From Rhodoferax_B ferrireducens_A (GTDB taxonomy: Bacteria > Pseudomonadota > Gammaproteobacteria > Burkholderiales > Burkholderiaceae_C), in the NCBI RefSeq assembly GCF_031458075.1, contig NZ_JAVDXT010000003.1, forward strand, positions 124,001 to 188,000: a stretch of 64,000 nucleotides of DNA, in the 5' to 3' direction. How positions within the stretch are numbered: the first letter of the stretch is position 1; the number at the start of each line of letters is the position of its first letter. The notes below the pieces were generated by a model. It worked only from the letters and a program-made list of their open reading frames with translations, was not told where the DNA came from and searched no databases. Of the stretch, positions 8,150 through 16,499 are shown piece after piece. Position numbers and translations under genes: made by a program.

Positions 8150-8626
8150 ATGACGACCCTGACGCATTTTGACGCCCACGGCCAAGCCCATATGGTCGAT
8201 GTGGCCGCCAAAGCCCATACCCACCGCACGGCCGTGGCCACCGGCCGGATCGACATGCTGGCCGCCACGCTGGCGCTGATCGAGAGCGGCAGCGCCAAGA
8301 AAGGCGATGTGCTGGGCATTGCGCGCATCGCCGGCATCCAGGCGGCCAAAAAGACCAGCGACCTGGTACCCCTGTGCCATCCGCTGGCCCTGACCCGGGT
8401 GGCGCTGGAGTTTGCGACGCTGACCGAGCCGCCATCGGTACAGTGCACCGCCACCGTGGAGACCGTCGGCCCGACCGGGGTGGAGATGGAAGCCCTGTGC
8501 GCGGTGCAAGTCGCCCTGCTGACCATTTACGATATGTGCAAAGCTGCCGACCGGGGCATGGCTATCCAAGGCGTACGGGTGGTAGAAAAGCACGGCGGCA
8601 AGTCGGGGAGCTTTGTGGCGCCATGA
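8150..8626 (+). CDS. moaC: cyclic pyranopterin monophosphate synthase
   Basis: Converts the MoaA product to cyclic pyranopterin monophosphate in molybdenum cofactor synthesis. 158 aa, usual length. Diagnostic motifs are KKTSDLVPLCHPL near residues 68-80 and DMCKAADRGM near 126-135, whose Asp and Lys are active-site residues in MoaC. ATG 8150 is preferred over GTG 8141, two of several closely spaced possible starts. No other moa gene is nearby. Its stop overlaps the ATG of the cyclase gene (ATGA). Confidence 0.96.
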   Translation: MTTLTHFDAHGQAHMVDVAAKAHTHRTAVATGRIDMLAATLALIESGSAKKGDVLGIARIAGIQAAKKTSDLVPLCHPLALTRVALEFATLTEPPSVQCTATVETVGPTGVEMEALCAVQVALLTIYDMCKAADRGMAIQGVRVVEKHGGKSGSFVAP

Positions 8627-9708
8627 AGCACATTGACCGGCAAGATCTGATCCGCGAACTGCTGGAGACTTTCGACCCCGGCAACCCGGCTCTGCCGCAG
8701 AACGGCGAACAGCGCCTGCAGGCGATCGGCACGGCCATCGACCGCGCCACGGTGCACGCCCCCACCGACAGCGAGACCCGGCGGGTAACGATTCTGCTAT
8801 CCGACCTGCGCGGCTTCACCGCGGTGGCCGAGCAATTTACCGCCATGGAGATGGTGACGGCGCTGAACCGCTACCTGGAGCGCATGACCGAGATCATCGT
8901 GCGCCACGGCGGCTGCATCGACAAGTTCATGGGCGACTCCATCATGGTGCTGTTCGGCGCGCCGCTGCCGCTGGACAACGACATCGAGGCCGCGCTGGCC
9001 TGCGCCATCGAGATGCAGCTGGCCATGGACGACATCAACGCGCAGAACCTGTTGCACGGCATGGCGCCGCTGTACATGGGCATAGGCATCAACACCGGCG
9101 AGGTGGTGGTTGGCCATCTGGGTTCTCGGTTGCACAGCGAATACACGGTGATCGGCGACCAGGTGAACCTGACCTCGCGGGTCGAGGCGCACAGCCTGCG
9201 CGGGCAAATATTGCTGAGCGAGAACACCTACCAGCAGGCCAAAGACTACATCGACATCGGCGACGTCAACGAGGTACAGGTGAAGGGCAAGCGCGGCAGT
9301 GTGCGGATGGTCGAATTGCTGGCCCTGCGCGGCGCGCATCCGATGACCGCGCCCCAGCGCGAGGTACGCAACAGCCCGCGGGTCGAGGTGAACATGCCGC
9401 TGGCCTACCAGGTGCTGCGGGGCAAATCGGTGCTGCCCCGGGAGCACACCGGCCGGATCGTCGACCTGGGCTACGGCGGCATGTTCGTCGTCAGCCCGGA
9501 CGGGCTGGAGCCGTTTGACGACATCAAGATCGCGCTATCGCTGTCGCTGATGGGCCGCGAGTTGACCGAGATTTACGCCAAGGTGCTGCGGGTGACCAAG
9601 GTCGAGGAGGGGTACATGTTCCCGGTGGAATTCACCTCCATCGAGGCCAAGGCCCAGCTGGCGATCAAGGAATACGTCGACAGCATTGTGGAAGGCAGCA
9701 CCCGCTGA
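8623..9708 (+). CDS. class III adenylate/guanylate cyclase fused to a PilZ domain
   Basis: 361 aa soluble protein. Residues about 52-230 are a class III nucleotide cyclase domain: ILLSDLRGFT holds the first metal-binding Asp (about 60) and GDSIMVLFG the second (about 104), with GINTGEVVVG and YTVIGDQVNLTSR following. Residues about 245-350 form a PilZ domain with RNSPRVEV (RxxxR motif) and DLGYGG, where the usual DxSxxG has Gly in place of Ser. The fusion suggests cyclic-nucleotide synthesis gated by c-di-GMP, an inference. Translationally coupled to moaC by a 4-bp overlap; near pilin genes and a cyclic-nucleotide phosphodiesterase. Confidence 0.92.
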   Translation: MKHIDRQDLIRELLETFDPGNPALPQNGEQRLQAIGTAIDRATVHAPTDSETRRVTILLSDLRGFTAVAEQFTAMEMVTALNRYLERMTEIIVRHGGCIDKFMGDSIMVLFGAPLPLDNDIEAALACAIEMQLAMDDINAQNLLHGMAPLYMGIGINTGEVVVGHLGSRLHSEYTVIGDQVNLTSRVEAHSLRGQILLSENTYQQAKDYIDIGDVNEVQVKGKRGSVRMVELLALRGAHPMTAPQREVRNSPRVEVNMPLAYQVLRGKSVLPREHTGRIVDLGYGGMFVVSPDGLEPFDDIKIALSLSLMGRELTEIYAKVLRVTKVEEGYMFPVEFTSIEAKAQLAIKEYVDSIVEGSTR

Positions 9709-9713
9709 CGGGC

Positions 9714-11225
9714 CTACGGCGCTGGCGGATGGTCAGCCATCCAGTCAGCATAGGCATCGGGAAACGCTTCCTTGAAGCGGGCCAGATGGAAGGCCGCAAT
9801 GTCATCGCGCCCTAGCAGCAGCGCGCTGTCGATCACCCGCTCCACCACCCGGGCCTCGGGAGAGAAATGCAGCAAGTCCAGCGCCAGACGCAGCTGTGCG
9901 GCCGCATTCTGCGGCGTCAGCGGTGTCACGGAGAGCTCGGCAAACCGGACCTGGCTCTGGAACAGCCGGGTGTCGCGGATCTTGTTCAAGGTGTCGGTCT
10001 GGTAAGCCGGATCGCGCGCCTCGGGCGCCAAATAGATCTGGCTGATACGGTGGTAGTCCCAGCCCGCATAAGCGCACACCGCTATTAAAAAAGTAGCTGC
10101 CCCCACATATCCCACCTGCACCAGAGGCTGATTCTTCATAAATGCCGCTGGCGGACGCCGCCACAACAGCAGCACACACAGGCCGACGGCGATCTGGAAC
10201 GGGCCGTACCACAGCGGATATTCCAGCAGGCTGTGCAAACCAATCACCGCCAGCACCGACCAAGCCATCTGCCGGGTGGCGTCCGTCTCGGCCCAGGGCC
10301 GGGCACGCAGCACCCATACCGTCAGCAGGCCACACAGGGCCAGCGCCGTCGGCACACCCAGCTCCACCGCCAGATGCAGCGGCAGGTTGTGGGCGTTATC
10401 CAGAATGTCGCAAAACCGCGGGCCATCGTACAAAGTGATGTAGTGCGCATAGTCGAGTTCGCCCCAACCCCAGCCGAACCAGGGGTGCTCGGCGATCAAA
10501 GTGAGTACGTTGCGCCACAGCGTGATGCGGCTGGAACAGACTGCGTCACCGGCTTGCAGGCGGGCCCAGGCACCGCTGGACCAGGGGTCCAAGCCAATCA
10601 CCATAGGCAAGGCCAGCAAGCCAAAGGCGTAAGCAAGCACGTACCCCACCACCAGACGCGCTGCCGGTTGGCGATAGCCCCCCCATAGGCCAACAAGAGC
10701 CAGCAGCATCACGATCTGGAATAAACCTGTGCGTGACGAAGACACCGCGTTGCCCACCGCCAGCAACACTGCCAAGCCCAGTGGCCCGCCTCGTAGCATC
10801 AAAGTCATGTTCGGTGGCTTAACTTGTACCAGCCACCACAACAATGCCGCGAAGGCGATGCTGGTTAGGCTCGCATACTGGTTTCGCTGCCGCAAATTGC
10901 CAAACGCCTCCCCCAGCGACGCCACATTTACCCAAGGGGAGAGCTCTGCACTCAAGCCGAAATACTGGACCAGACCAATCGCACTGCTCAGTCCGCCCGC
11001 AAGCAACCAAGCGCTGGCCGCCACCTGGGGCCAATCCAGGCGCGACGCACGCAGCCACGTCGGCCAGAACGCCTGCAGAAGCATTAGCACCGCCATTGCA
11101 CCACAGGAAATCAACCAAGGGATAACCGCTGAAGTTGGGCCAGGCGCAAAAGGGTTAAGCCAGGGAACGACAAGCAGAGCACACGCAAACCAGAATTTCC
11201 AATCAATAGGGCCAAGCGCACGCAT
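9714..11225 (-). CDS. PglL/TfpW-type O-antigen ligase / pilin glycosylation protein
   Basis: 503 aa polytopic membrane protein with about a dozen hydrophobic segments and a C-terminal soluble tail. It has the Wzy_C-type periplasmic block: the segment LIAEHPWFGWGWGELDYAHY (about residues 243-262) and HNLPLHLAVELGVP further on, whose His is conserved in WaaL/PglL ligases. PglL enzymes transfer lipid-linked glycans to pilin Ser/Thr in the periplasm. Placed between the cyclase and a second, more AT-rich paralog, downstream of the pilin and on the same strand. A family-A repeat copy encodes residues about 365-382. Wzy-type polymerase activity cannot be excluded. Confidence 0.85.
   Translation of the reverse strand: MRALGPIDWKFWFACALLVVPWLNPFAPGPTSAVIPWLISCGAMAVLMLLQAFWPTWLRASRLDWPQVAASAWLLAGGLSSAIGLVQYFGLSAELSPWVNVASLGEAFGNLRQRNQYASLTSIAFAALLWWLVQVKPPNMTLMLRGGPLGLAVLLAVGNAVSSSRTGLFQIVMLLALVGLWGGYRQPAARLVVGYVLAYAFGLLALPMVIGLDPWSSGAWARLQAGDAVCSSRITLWRNVLTLIAEHPWFGWGWGELDYAHYITLYDGPRFCDILDNAHNLPLHLAVELGVPTALALCGLLTVWVLRARPWAETDATRQMAWSVLAVIGLHSLLEYPLWYGPFQIAVGLCVLLLWRRPPAAFMKNQPLVQVGYVGAATFLIAVCAYAGWDYHRISQIYLAPEARDPAYQTDTLNKIRDTRLFQSQVRFAELSVTPLTPQNAAAQLRLALDLLHFSPEARVVERVIDSALLLGRDDIAAFHLARFKEAFPDAYADWMADHPPAP
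10081..10130. repeat. palindromic repeat A, copy 4 (inside the first ligase frame)
   Basis: Reads GCTATTAAAAAAGTAGCTGC, then a middle CCCCACATATCCCAC, then CTGCACCAGAGGCTG. It retains the outer GCTAT/A-run arm and the CTGCxCCAG half of family A. It encodes a hydrophobic stretch (GAATFLIAV) joining a cytoplasmic loop to a membrane helix. Confidence 0.6.
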
Positions 11226-11274
11226 TAATAAAGCACCCGAAGTTCGTTATATTTTTCGGATTCAAAAGATACTT

Positions 11275-13002
11275 TCAAGGCATAGGCCGTAGGGATGGAT
11301 GCCGGGCAGGAATCGACCACGTCACCGCCGCAATAGCGGGCTCAGTATGCGATAAATTAATCCATATCCGCTGTAAATCCTGAAAAGACCCCTTCGGTAA
11401 AACATTTTCCATCTTGCCTATCCATTCGTAAGCCTCTTCCGTTCGATGGCGATAGGCCAGTGCTTTCGCAAGGTTCAACATATTTGAGGGTGTTGGAAAG
11501 CTGCTTGTGATTTTTTTTAATTTTTGCAAATCATCCTCACTTATATTCGAGTCAACATCCTTTCGCGCATAGCGAATAAATTCTGCCAAATCATCCAACA
11601 AGATTACATCCGGAAATTCACCGGCCGGCAAGTTACCAACACGGGCCATCTCTAAGCGATAAGCCCTAAAACTAGCATCAACCCGAAGATAATCTCTAAC
11701 AATAAAACTCAACAAGGTAAAAATTAATAAAAACATTAAAAATACAGTCCATCGACTCATCTTAAATATTATTCTATTATGCTGACTTTGATTCAGCATA
11801 CCCATCACCAATCCCGTTGGCAAAAGAAAATAGGCATGATGCAAAGGTAGTTCCAGCATTGCATGAATTCCCACAGAAGAAACAAATGCCACTAAAATAG
11901 CATCGTATTTATTTGATATCTTCTTTAGCGAACCAATTATCCATATTGACAAATAAACTGCAACAGCACTTCCAAGAGGAATGCCACACCAAAGAATTAA
12001 ATCCAAAAATAAATTGTGGGATTGAAGAAAAAATGCAGTCAAATTTGCATGGTCTTGTGCAACCGCCAATTGCGCAACGGCCAATCGATTCCAACCGTAA
12101 CCCCACCATGGATTTTTGACAACTGCATCCAAGAACAAACTGTAGGCTTTAAGCCGCAACTGCGTGGAAGCCCCGCCCAAAGAGGCGGAACGAATCTCTA
12201 CGTCAAGACCCAATATGTTGCTGAAATATTGCAATAAAAATGTGCAGGCGACAAAGTATAAAAAAAGCAACGTTACCGCTTGAGGCACTCTAGGTGACGG
12301 CCATAACTTTCTCCAAATCCAACTCGCACACATTATCCAAAATAATGCTAAAAATGCCATTCTAGATTGAGTCATCACTATGCCAAACAACAAAATCATC
12401 GCTGTGGCAATAGCAAATATAAATCCAATCTTTTTTCTACATATTCCCCAGGCACACGCTAACAGCCCCCAAATTTGCAGAGTAGCCAGTTGGTTGGGTT
12501 GACCTAAATTCGCAGAGGGACGGCCGGGTGAAAACTCAGCGGACCAAACCTCCAATTGGTCAAAATCGAATGATATGCCTAACCATTGCCGCAACTGCAA
12601 GCCGACAGACACCATGGCGGCAATTCCAATGGCTAGAAATAAACCGTCGGCAGCCATATTCGGCGTGGCCGCTTCCCAGCGAGAACCGACCAAAAGCGAA
12701 CACAAAAAACCTAATAAATAGGCAGTGCACACCCATGCTTGACCCGCATATGGAATCATTCCCGCAAAAAATTGTACGAATGGCATGAATGAGAGTAGCG
12801 CCACAACTACAGGCAGAGCATACCAATCGACCTTCTCACGGGATCGCACGATGACAGCCAACCCCGCAAAAGACAACATTGCAGCCACCCAAGCATCGGT
12901 ATGGAATGTAGCCCACGGATAATAATGGTTGGGAATGAGCCATGCCATTGCCAGCAATGGAACCCACAAACTTAACCAAAGAGGAGGAAGCGGCTTTTTC
13001 AA
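11275..13002 (-). CDS. PglL-type protein glycosylation ligase (AT-rich paralog)
   Basis: 575 aa membrane protein with an N-terminal motif NHYYPWATFHTDAWVA like the PglL_A region, a Wzy_C-type loop (VVKNPWWGYGWNRLAVAQ, then SHNLFLDLILWCGIPLG) and a long soluble C-terminal tail as in Wzy_C_2 proteins. It probably O-glycosylates the neighbouring pilin. The start is TTG at 13002: an in-frame TGA lies just upstream and no ATG occurs until residue 19. Base composition is markedly AT-rich (stretches of 30 percent GC or lower near 11700-12400) compared with core genes, suggesting transfer. Confidence 0.87.
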   Translation of the reverse strand: MKKPLPPLWLSLWVPLLAMAWLIPNHYYPWATFHTDAWVAAMLSFAGLAVIVRSREKVDWYALPVVVALLSFMPFVQFFAGMIPYAGQAWVCTAYLLGFLCSLLVGSRWEAATPNMAADGLFLAIGIAAMVSVGLQLRQWLGISFDFDQLEVWSAEFSPGRPSANLGQPNQLATLQIWGLLACAWGICRKKIGFIFAIATAMILLFGIVMTQSRMAFLALFWIMCASWIWRKLWPSPRVPQAVTLLFLYFVACTFLLQYFSNILGLDVEIRSASLGGASTQLRLKAYSLFLDAVVKNPWWGYGWNRLAVAQLAVAQDHANLTAFFLQSHNLFLDLILWCGIPLGSAVAVYLSIWIIGSLKKISNKYDAILVAFVSSVGIHAMLELPLHHAYFLLPTGLVMGMLNQSQHNRIIFKMSRWTVFLMFLLIFTLLSFIVRDYLRVDASFRAYRLEMARVGNLPAGEFPDVILLDDLAEFIRYARKDVDSNISEDDLQKLKKITSSFPTPSNMLNLAKALAYRHRTEEAYEWIGKMENVLPKGSFQDLQRIWINLSHTEPAIAAVTWSIPARHPSLRPMP

Positions 13003-13054
13003 AATGAAATTTTTTCAGTTTTACGGCAACAAACACTACTTAATACAAGTGTTT

Positions 13055-13092
13055 TAGACATAAAAAAAGCCCCCCGAAGGAGGCCTTTAGGC
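13055..13092 (-). terminator. terminator after the pilin gene
   Basis: On the minus strand AAAGGCCTCC, loop TTCG, then GGGGGGCTTT, followed by a T run. Ten base pairs with one mismatch. It separates the highly expressed pilin from the two ligase genes downstream. Confidence 0.8.
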
Positions 13093-13101
13093 AAGTTTTT
13101 A

Positions 13102-13536
13102 TCAAACGCCTTGGCAGCTAGCAGGACGGTATTTAGCAGTAACGGTACCAGAGCAAATCCAGATAACTTGGCCAGTTGTCGAAGAATACGTACCAACCAA
13201 CTGGATATTAGAGCCAGTAATTCGAGCTTCACCTTGGGCGGTAGCCGTTACGATCCCGTTCGTTGTTGCAGAAGTCGTGTAAGAAACCGCGCTCACATAT
13301 TTGGAAACTTGATTATTCACAGTTGCACTAGCAACATCCGGCATTTGACCAAAAACCTGTGCGGCCTCAGAAATGGAGGTCTTGGCAGAAGAAGCCGCCA
13401 AAATAACCTCAGAAACCTTCGCTCGCACGGTGTAATCTTGGTATGCAGGCAAAGCTACTGCAGCCAAAATACCAATAATTGCCACCACAATCATCAATTC
13501 GATGAGGGTAAAGCCTTTTTGTAAAGATCGTTTCAT
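13102..13536 (-). CDS. pilA: type IV major pilin
   Basis: 144 aa prepilin. The leader MKRSLQKG ends in Gly8, the PilD cleavage site, followed by FTLIELMIVVAIIGILAAVA with Glu5 of the mature protein. The C-terminal disulfide loop is visible as WICSGT and PASC (Cys about 124 and 141). The mature subunit of about 136 aa is normal for major pilins. Start at ATG 13536, preceded by GGAG. Transcription is probably from the sigma-54 promoter at 13574-13588. Ser/Thr-rich central part (SYTTSATTNG) offers glycosylation sites for the adjacent ligases. Moderately AT-rich compared with housekeeping genes around it. Confidence 0.96.
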   Translation of the reverse strand: MKRSLQKGFTLIELMIVVAIIGILAAVALPAYQDYTVRAKVSEVILAASSAKTSISEAAQVFGQMPDVASATVNNQVSKYVSAVSYTTSATTNGIVTATAQGEARITGSNIQLVGTYSSTTGQVIWICSGTVTAKYRPASCQGV

Positions 13537-13573
13537 TAATAAGCTCCAAAATAAGTTAAGACGAAACAAATAA

Positions 13574-13588
13574 GCAGTTATCGTGCCA
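13574..13588 (-). promoter_or_regulatory. sigma-54 promoter of the pilin gene
   Basis: Minus strand TGGCACGATAACTGC: GG and GC are separated by exactly ten bases, and TGGCAC-N5-CTGC matches the -24/-12 consensus TGGCAC-N5-TTGC at all but one base. The expected transcript start (about 13562) leaves a leader of about 26 nt with a GGAG site. RpoN/PilR control is known for pilA in Pseudomonas. Confidence 0.85.
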
Positions 13589-13702
13589 GGTACAAAAAAT
13601 TTATAAATGCGAAATGTGATGAAAATGCCACCCAGTTTCGCCCTTTATTTTAGAGCCCCCCCCGCAAAGACGGACATCATTGTCAACTTTTAACTTTGAA
13701 AG

Positions 13703-13732
13703 AAATAGAGTGACATTTTTGTCACTCTATTT
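13703..13732. terminator. bidirectional hairpin terminator after the MBL gene
   Basis: Perfect 13-bp inverted repeat AAATAGAGTGACA with TGTCACTCTATTT around a TTTT loop. On the minus strand it follows the phosphodiesterase stop and is continued by TTTCTTTC-like pyrimidines, so it most likely ends that transcript before the pilin promoter. Confidence 0.75.
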
Positions 13733-13744
13733 TACACATCCAAC

Positions 13745-14536
13745 TCACACCTCAAACGCCTGCCCCGCCTGCAACCAACGGATGTCATGGGAAACAACTC
13801 GATCTGTAGGAAACATTGCGTCAAACTGAGCGATCTCATCCATGATCAACTCTGTCTCAAAAGGTTTAGTGTGAGTGATGAAGATGGGAAATTGCTGCTG
13901 TTCGCCAATCCCGTCCAGCTCATTGGCCAACGTAGCTGGAGATAAATGCAAGCTGCGACGAGCGAGTTCCTTTTCCCTGTTACTGAATGCCGTTTCAATC
14001 ACCAGCATAGCCACATCAAGTTGCTCCAGTCGCAACCAGAAGGCAGGGTTGCGCTCGGTATCACCGGTAAAGACCCAGCATGGGCCTCCGCCTGACACGG
14101 CATAGCCGACGGCCGGGACGGTATGTACAGCAGGTAAAGCTTCGATGCTTTTACCAGCGATACAGGTTATTTGCCCTACTGCGATTTCGTGAAAACTGAT
14201 AAATGGTGCGACGGCAGAGGGGATCACACTGAAGTCTGGCCAAATCACATTATTAAAAATATGCGCTTTCAGTGCAGTAATGGTGCCACCCAGGGCGTAA
14301 ATTTTCAGTGCTTCCGTCCTCTGGGAGGCCACAGCGTCCACCATCAGCGGCAGCGCGGCCACATGGTCCAGATGGGAGTGGGTGAGGAAAACGTGATTGA
14401 CCGCGCACATTTCATCCAGTGTAAGGTCACCGACTCCGGTGCCCGCATCGATCAGCACATCCGAATCGATAAGGAAAGACGTGGTCCGGCAGTCTTTCGC
14501 GATGGCGCCGGAGCATCCCAGCACGCGGACCTTCAT
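13745..14536 (-). CDS. MBL-fold 3',5'-cyclic-nucleotide phosphodiesterase, class II type
   Basis: 263 aa metallo-beta-lactamase-fold protein. The metal motif HSHLDHVAALPL lies near residues 53-64, with further ligand candidates in AVHTVPAVGY, the Asp of FTGDTERNP, and ITHTKPFE. The overall layout (VRVLGCSGAIAKDCRTTSFLID at the N-terminus) matches class II cyclic-nucleotide phosphodiesterases such as PDE1/CpdP. The second ATG (14536) is preferred because AAAGG lies seven bases upstream; ATG 14542 is the alternative. It is near the cyclase-PilZ gene and the pilin, so it may lower cAMP or cGMP in a pilus-related circuit (inference). Confidence 0.85.
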   Translation of the reverse strand: MKVRVLGCSGAIAKDCRTTSFLIDSDVLIDAGTGVGDLTLDEMCAVNHVFLTHSHLDHVAALPLMVDAVASQRTEALKIYALGGTITALKAHIFNNVIWPDFSVIPSAVAPFISFHEIAVGQITCIAGKSIEALPAVHTVPAVGYAVSGGGPCWVFTGDTERNPAFWLRLEQLDVAMLVIETAFSNREKELARRSLHLSPATLANELDGIGEQQQFPIFITHTKPFETELIMDEIAQFDAMFPTDRVVSHDIRWLQAGQAFEV

Positions 14537-14759
14537 GGGCATACCTTTTATATAAGCTCAAATTAGCGGGGCCATCTCGATCAAAATCTGACGGCAACTG
14601 AGACATCGAGGCTACCTCGCCTGCCAAAGGCAAAAAAGGTATTTTTTCTCATTCTGAAACAGAAAATAAGCGCTTTACAGTTCGTTCACCATTTGAAATG
14701 CAGAATTGCACGCCATCTTCTGACACAAGTGATGACGCTTATCGAGGCTCTGACAATGT

Positions 14760-15455
14760 TTAAGGCTGGATGAACTGCATTTGCGTACCCGCAAGCTGCA
14801 ACACATCGCTATGTTTGAGCGACACCGGTGTAGCGCCAATCGGCGCACCATTCAGCATGGGCTGTTCGGCGCCTTCGACATGCACCACGACGTATCCGTG
14901 AGGGCGTCGGGTAATCGCCGCCACCGCTACCCCAGGTTTACCTAAAGTAGTAACTACTTTGGTCAAGGTCACTTCACGCCCTGCAGCAGCACCTGTCAAC
15001 ACCTTGATCGCTGCATGGCTATGGGCTGCGAGCTCCGCACCGGCGAGAGGTGTAGGAGCAGAGTGGTCGGACGCTCGACGGGTGTACTGCACCGGCCCCG
15101 TCGCCAAAGGCACTCCGCTGACCACGCCCGGCCGCGTCGTAAAGGCCCTCTCCAAGCCAGCTTCTGCGCCTTCATGGATGAACTTGAGCTTGTATTTCCC
15201 GACTTCCACCAAATCGTTGTTTTGCAGAACCTGTTTGCGGGCGGCCTTGCCGTTGATATAGGTACCGTTGGTGCTATTGAGGTCTTCCAGATGGACTTCC
15301 TGCCCCACCATCAGGACGACCGCATGCTCACCGCTGACCGCCAGATTGTCGATAACGATGTCGTTGTATGGCCGACGCCCCAAAGTCGTACGGTCTTTGG
15401 TCAACTGTACTTCTTTGATGACCACTCCATCGATCGAAACGATCAATTTGGGCAT
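14760..15455 (-). CDS. FHA domain protein
   Basis: 231 aa cytosolic protein. A canonical FHA domain covers about residues 18-92: GRRPYNDIVID, then SGEHAVV and the loop LNSTNGTYING that recognises phosphothreonine. A second, degenerate FHA-like region may cover 145-231 (TLGKPGVAVAAITRRPHG, then LNGAPIGATPV). AGGAG precedes ATG 15455. It is 44 bp downstream of a PP2C phosphatase gene on the same strand, probably one operon: a phosphothreonine reader beside the enzyme that removes the mark. No Ser/Thr kinase lies in the window. Confidence 0.92.
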   Translation of the reverse strand: MPKLIVSIDGVVIKEVQLTKDRTTLGRRPYNDIVIDNLAVSGEHAVVLMVGQEVHLEDLNSTNGTYINGKAARKQVLQNNDLVEVGKYKLKFIHEGAEAGLERAFTTRPGVVSGVPLATGPVQYTRRASDHSAPTPLAGAELAAHSHAAIKVLTGAAAGREVTLTKVVTTLGKPGVAVAAITRRPHGYVVVHVEGAEQPMLNGAPIGATPVSLKHSDVLQLAGTQMQFIQP

Positions 15456-15499
15456 GGTCGGCTCCTGTGTCTGTTCATGGACTTGGCACCCGTAAAAAT

Positions 15500-16285
15500 C
15501 TAGCTTCCTAATAGCCGGGACACCAGTCCCCGTTTTTTGGAACCGGCCATGGCTTGCACCAGCAAGACTGTAATGTTATCCCGTCCGCCGTGTGCATTGG
15601 CGATGCTGACCAGTTGGATGGCTTTTTGTTCTAGCTCGGCATCGGTTTCCATGATACGGGCGATCGGGGTATCTTCAACCATATCAGACAAGCCATCGGA
15701 ACACATCAAGTACACATCGCCCTCTTCTACGACATGCTCATGTACTTCCAGCAGCACGGTATCTTCAATACCCAGTGCGCGGGTCACCAGATTCTTGTTC
15801 ACTGAAATAGCCGCTTGGGCCGGCGTAATCAGACCCGCATCCAGTTGCTCTTGTAGCAAAGAATGGTCTTTGGTGATTTGTACTAAGGCGTTGTTGCGGA
15901 ACCGGTAACAGCGCGAGTCGCCAATATGGCCTAACAGCAGACGGGAATCCTGGAACACGCCCACCACCAGCGTGGTGCCCATGCCTGCATATTGCTCATG
16001 TGTGTTGGCCGCCGTAAACACGGCCAGATTGGCGTTGTGCACGCAAATATCCATGGCGCGCCGAACTTCCTTACCATTAGCCTGGAGGCCTGCGTCCAGC
16101 AACCAGCGCCCTAGTTCCGTTTGGATAAAGGCGGTCGCCATACTGCTGGCAACCTCGCCTGCGTTGTAGCCACCCATGCCATCCGCCAAGACGGCGACCC
16201 CGCTGGGCGCGTCAAAGGCCACGGCATCTTCGTTATTTTCACGCAGAAGGCCGGGGTGGGTTTGCGTGCAGAACTCGTAAATCAT
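15500..16285 (-). CDS. PP2C-family serine/threonine phosphatase (Stp1/PppA-like)
   Basis: 261 aa metal-dependent protein phosphatase. PP2C motifs are in order: RENNEDAVAF (about 15-24), VLADGMGGYNAGEVAS (32-47), GHIGDSRCYRF (about 121-131), CSDGLSDMVED (about 196-206) and GRDNITVLLV (about 235-244), which supply the metal-binding aspartates. It removes phosphate from Ser/Thr in cytosolic proteins. First gene of a likely operon with the FHA gene; homologous pairs occur in type VI secretion and other phospho-relay systems, but no secretion genes are seen here. Confidence 0.94.
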   Translation of the reverse strand: MIYEFCTQTHPGLLRENNEDAVAFDAPSGVAVLADGMGGYNAGEVASSMATAFIQTELGRWLLDAGLQANGKEVRRAMDICVHNANLAVFTAANTHEQYAGMGTTLVVGVFQDSRLLLGHIGDSRCYRFRNNALVQITKDHSLLQEQLDAGLITPAQAAISVNKNLVTRALGIEDTVLLEVHEHVVEEGDVYLMCSDGLSDMVEDTPIARIMETDAELEQKAIQLVSIANAHGGRDNITVLLVQAMAGSKKRGLVSRLLGS

Positions 16286-16425
16286 CTTGTTGTCAGGCTA
16301 ACTTCAGGGCAGCAAACTACCGTATGCAGAGGACGGGATCATAGTCTGCCGCGGTATGCGGTCGATCTGACACATCGACATGCGAAATTACGCAATTTTG
16401 ATATATTTTGTTACAAATGACACAT

Positions 16426-16451
16426 AAAAACAGCCCCAATGGGGCTGTTTC
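16426..16451 (-). terminator. terminator after the second terC
   Basis: AAACAGCCCC, ATT loop, GGGGCTGTTT followed by TT on the minus strand: a perfect 10-bp stem with a T tract, about 50 bp after the terC stop. The A run on the other side would let it act in both directions. Confidence 0.88.
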
Positions 16452-16499
16452 ACTGAGCACAGAGGAGCAGGTCAGGGTTAGTAAGCGATAAACCGCAAA

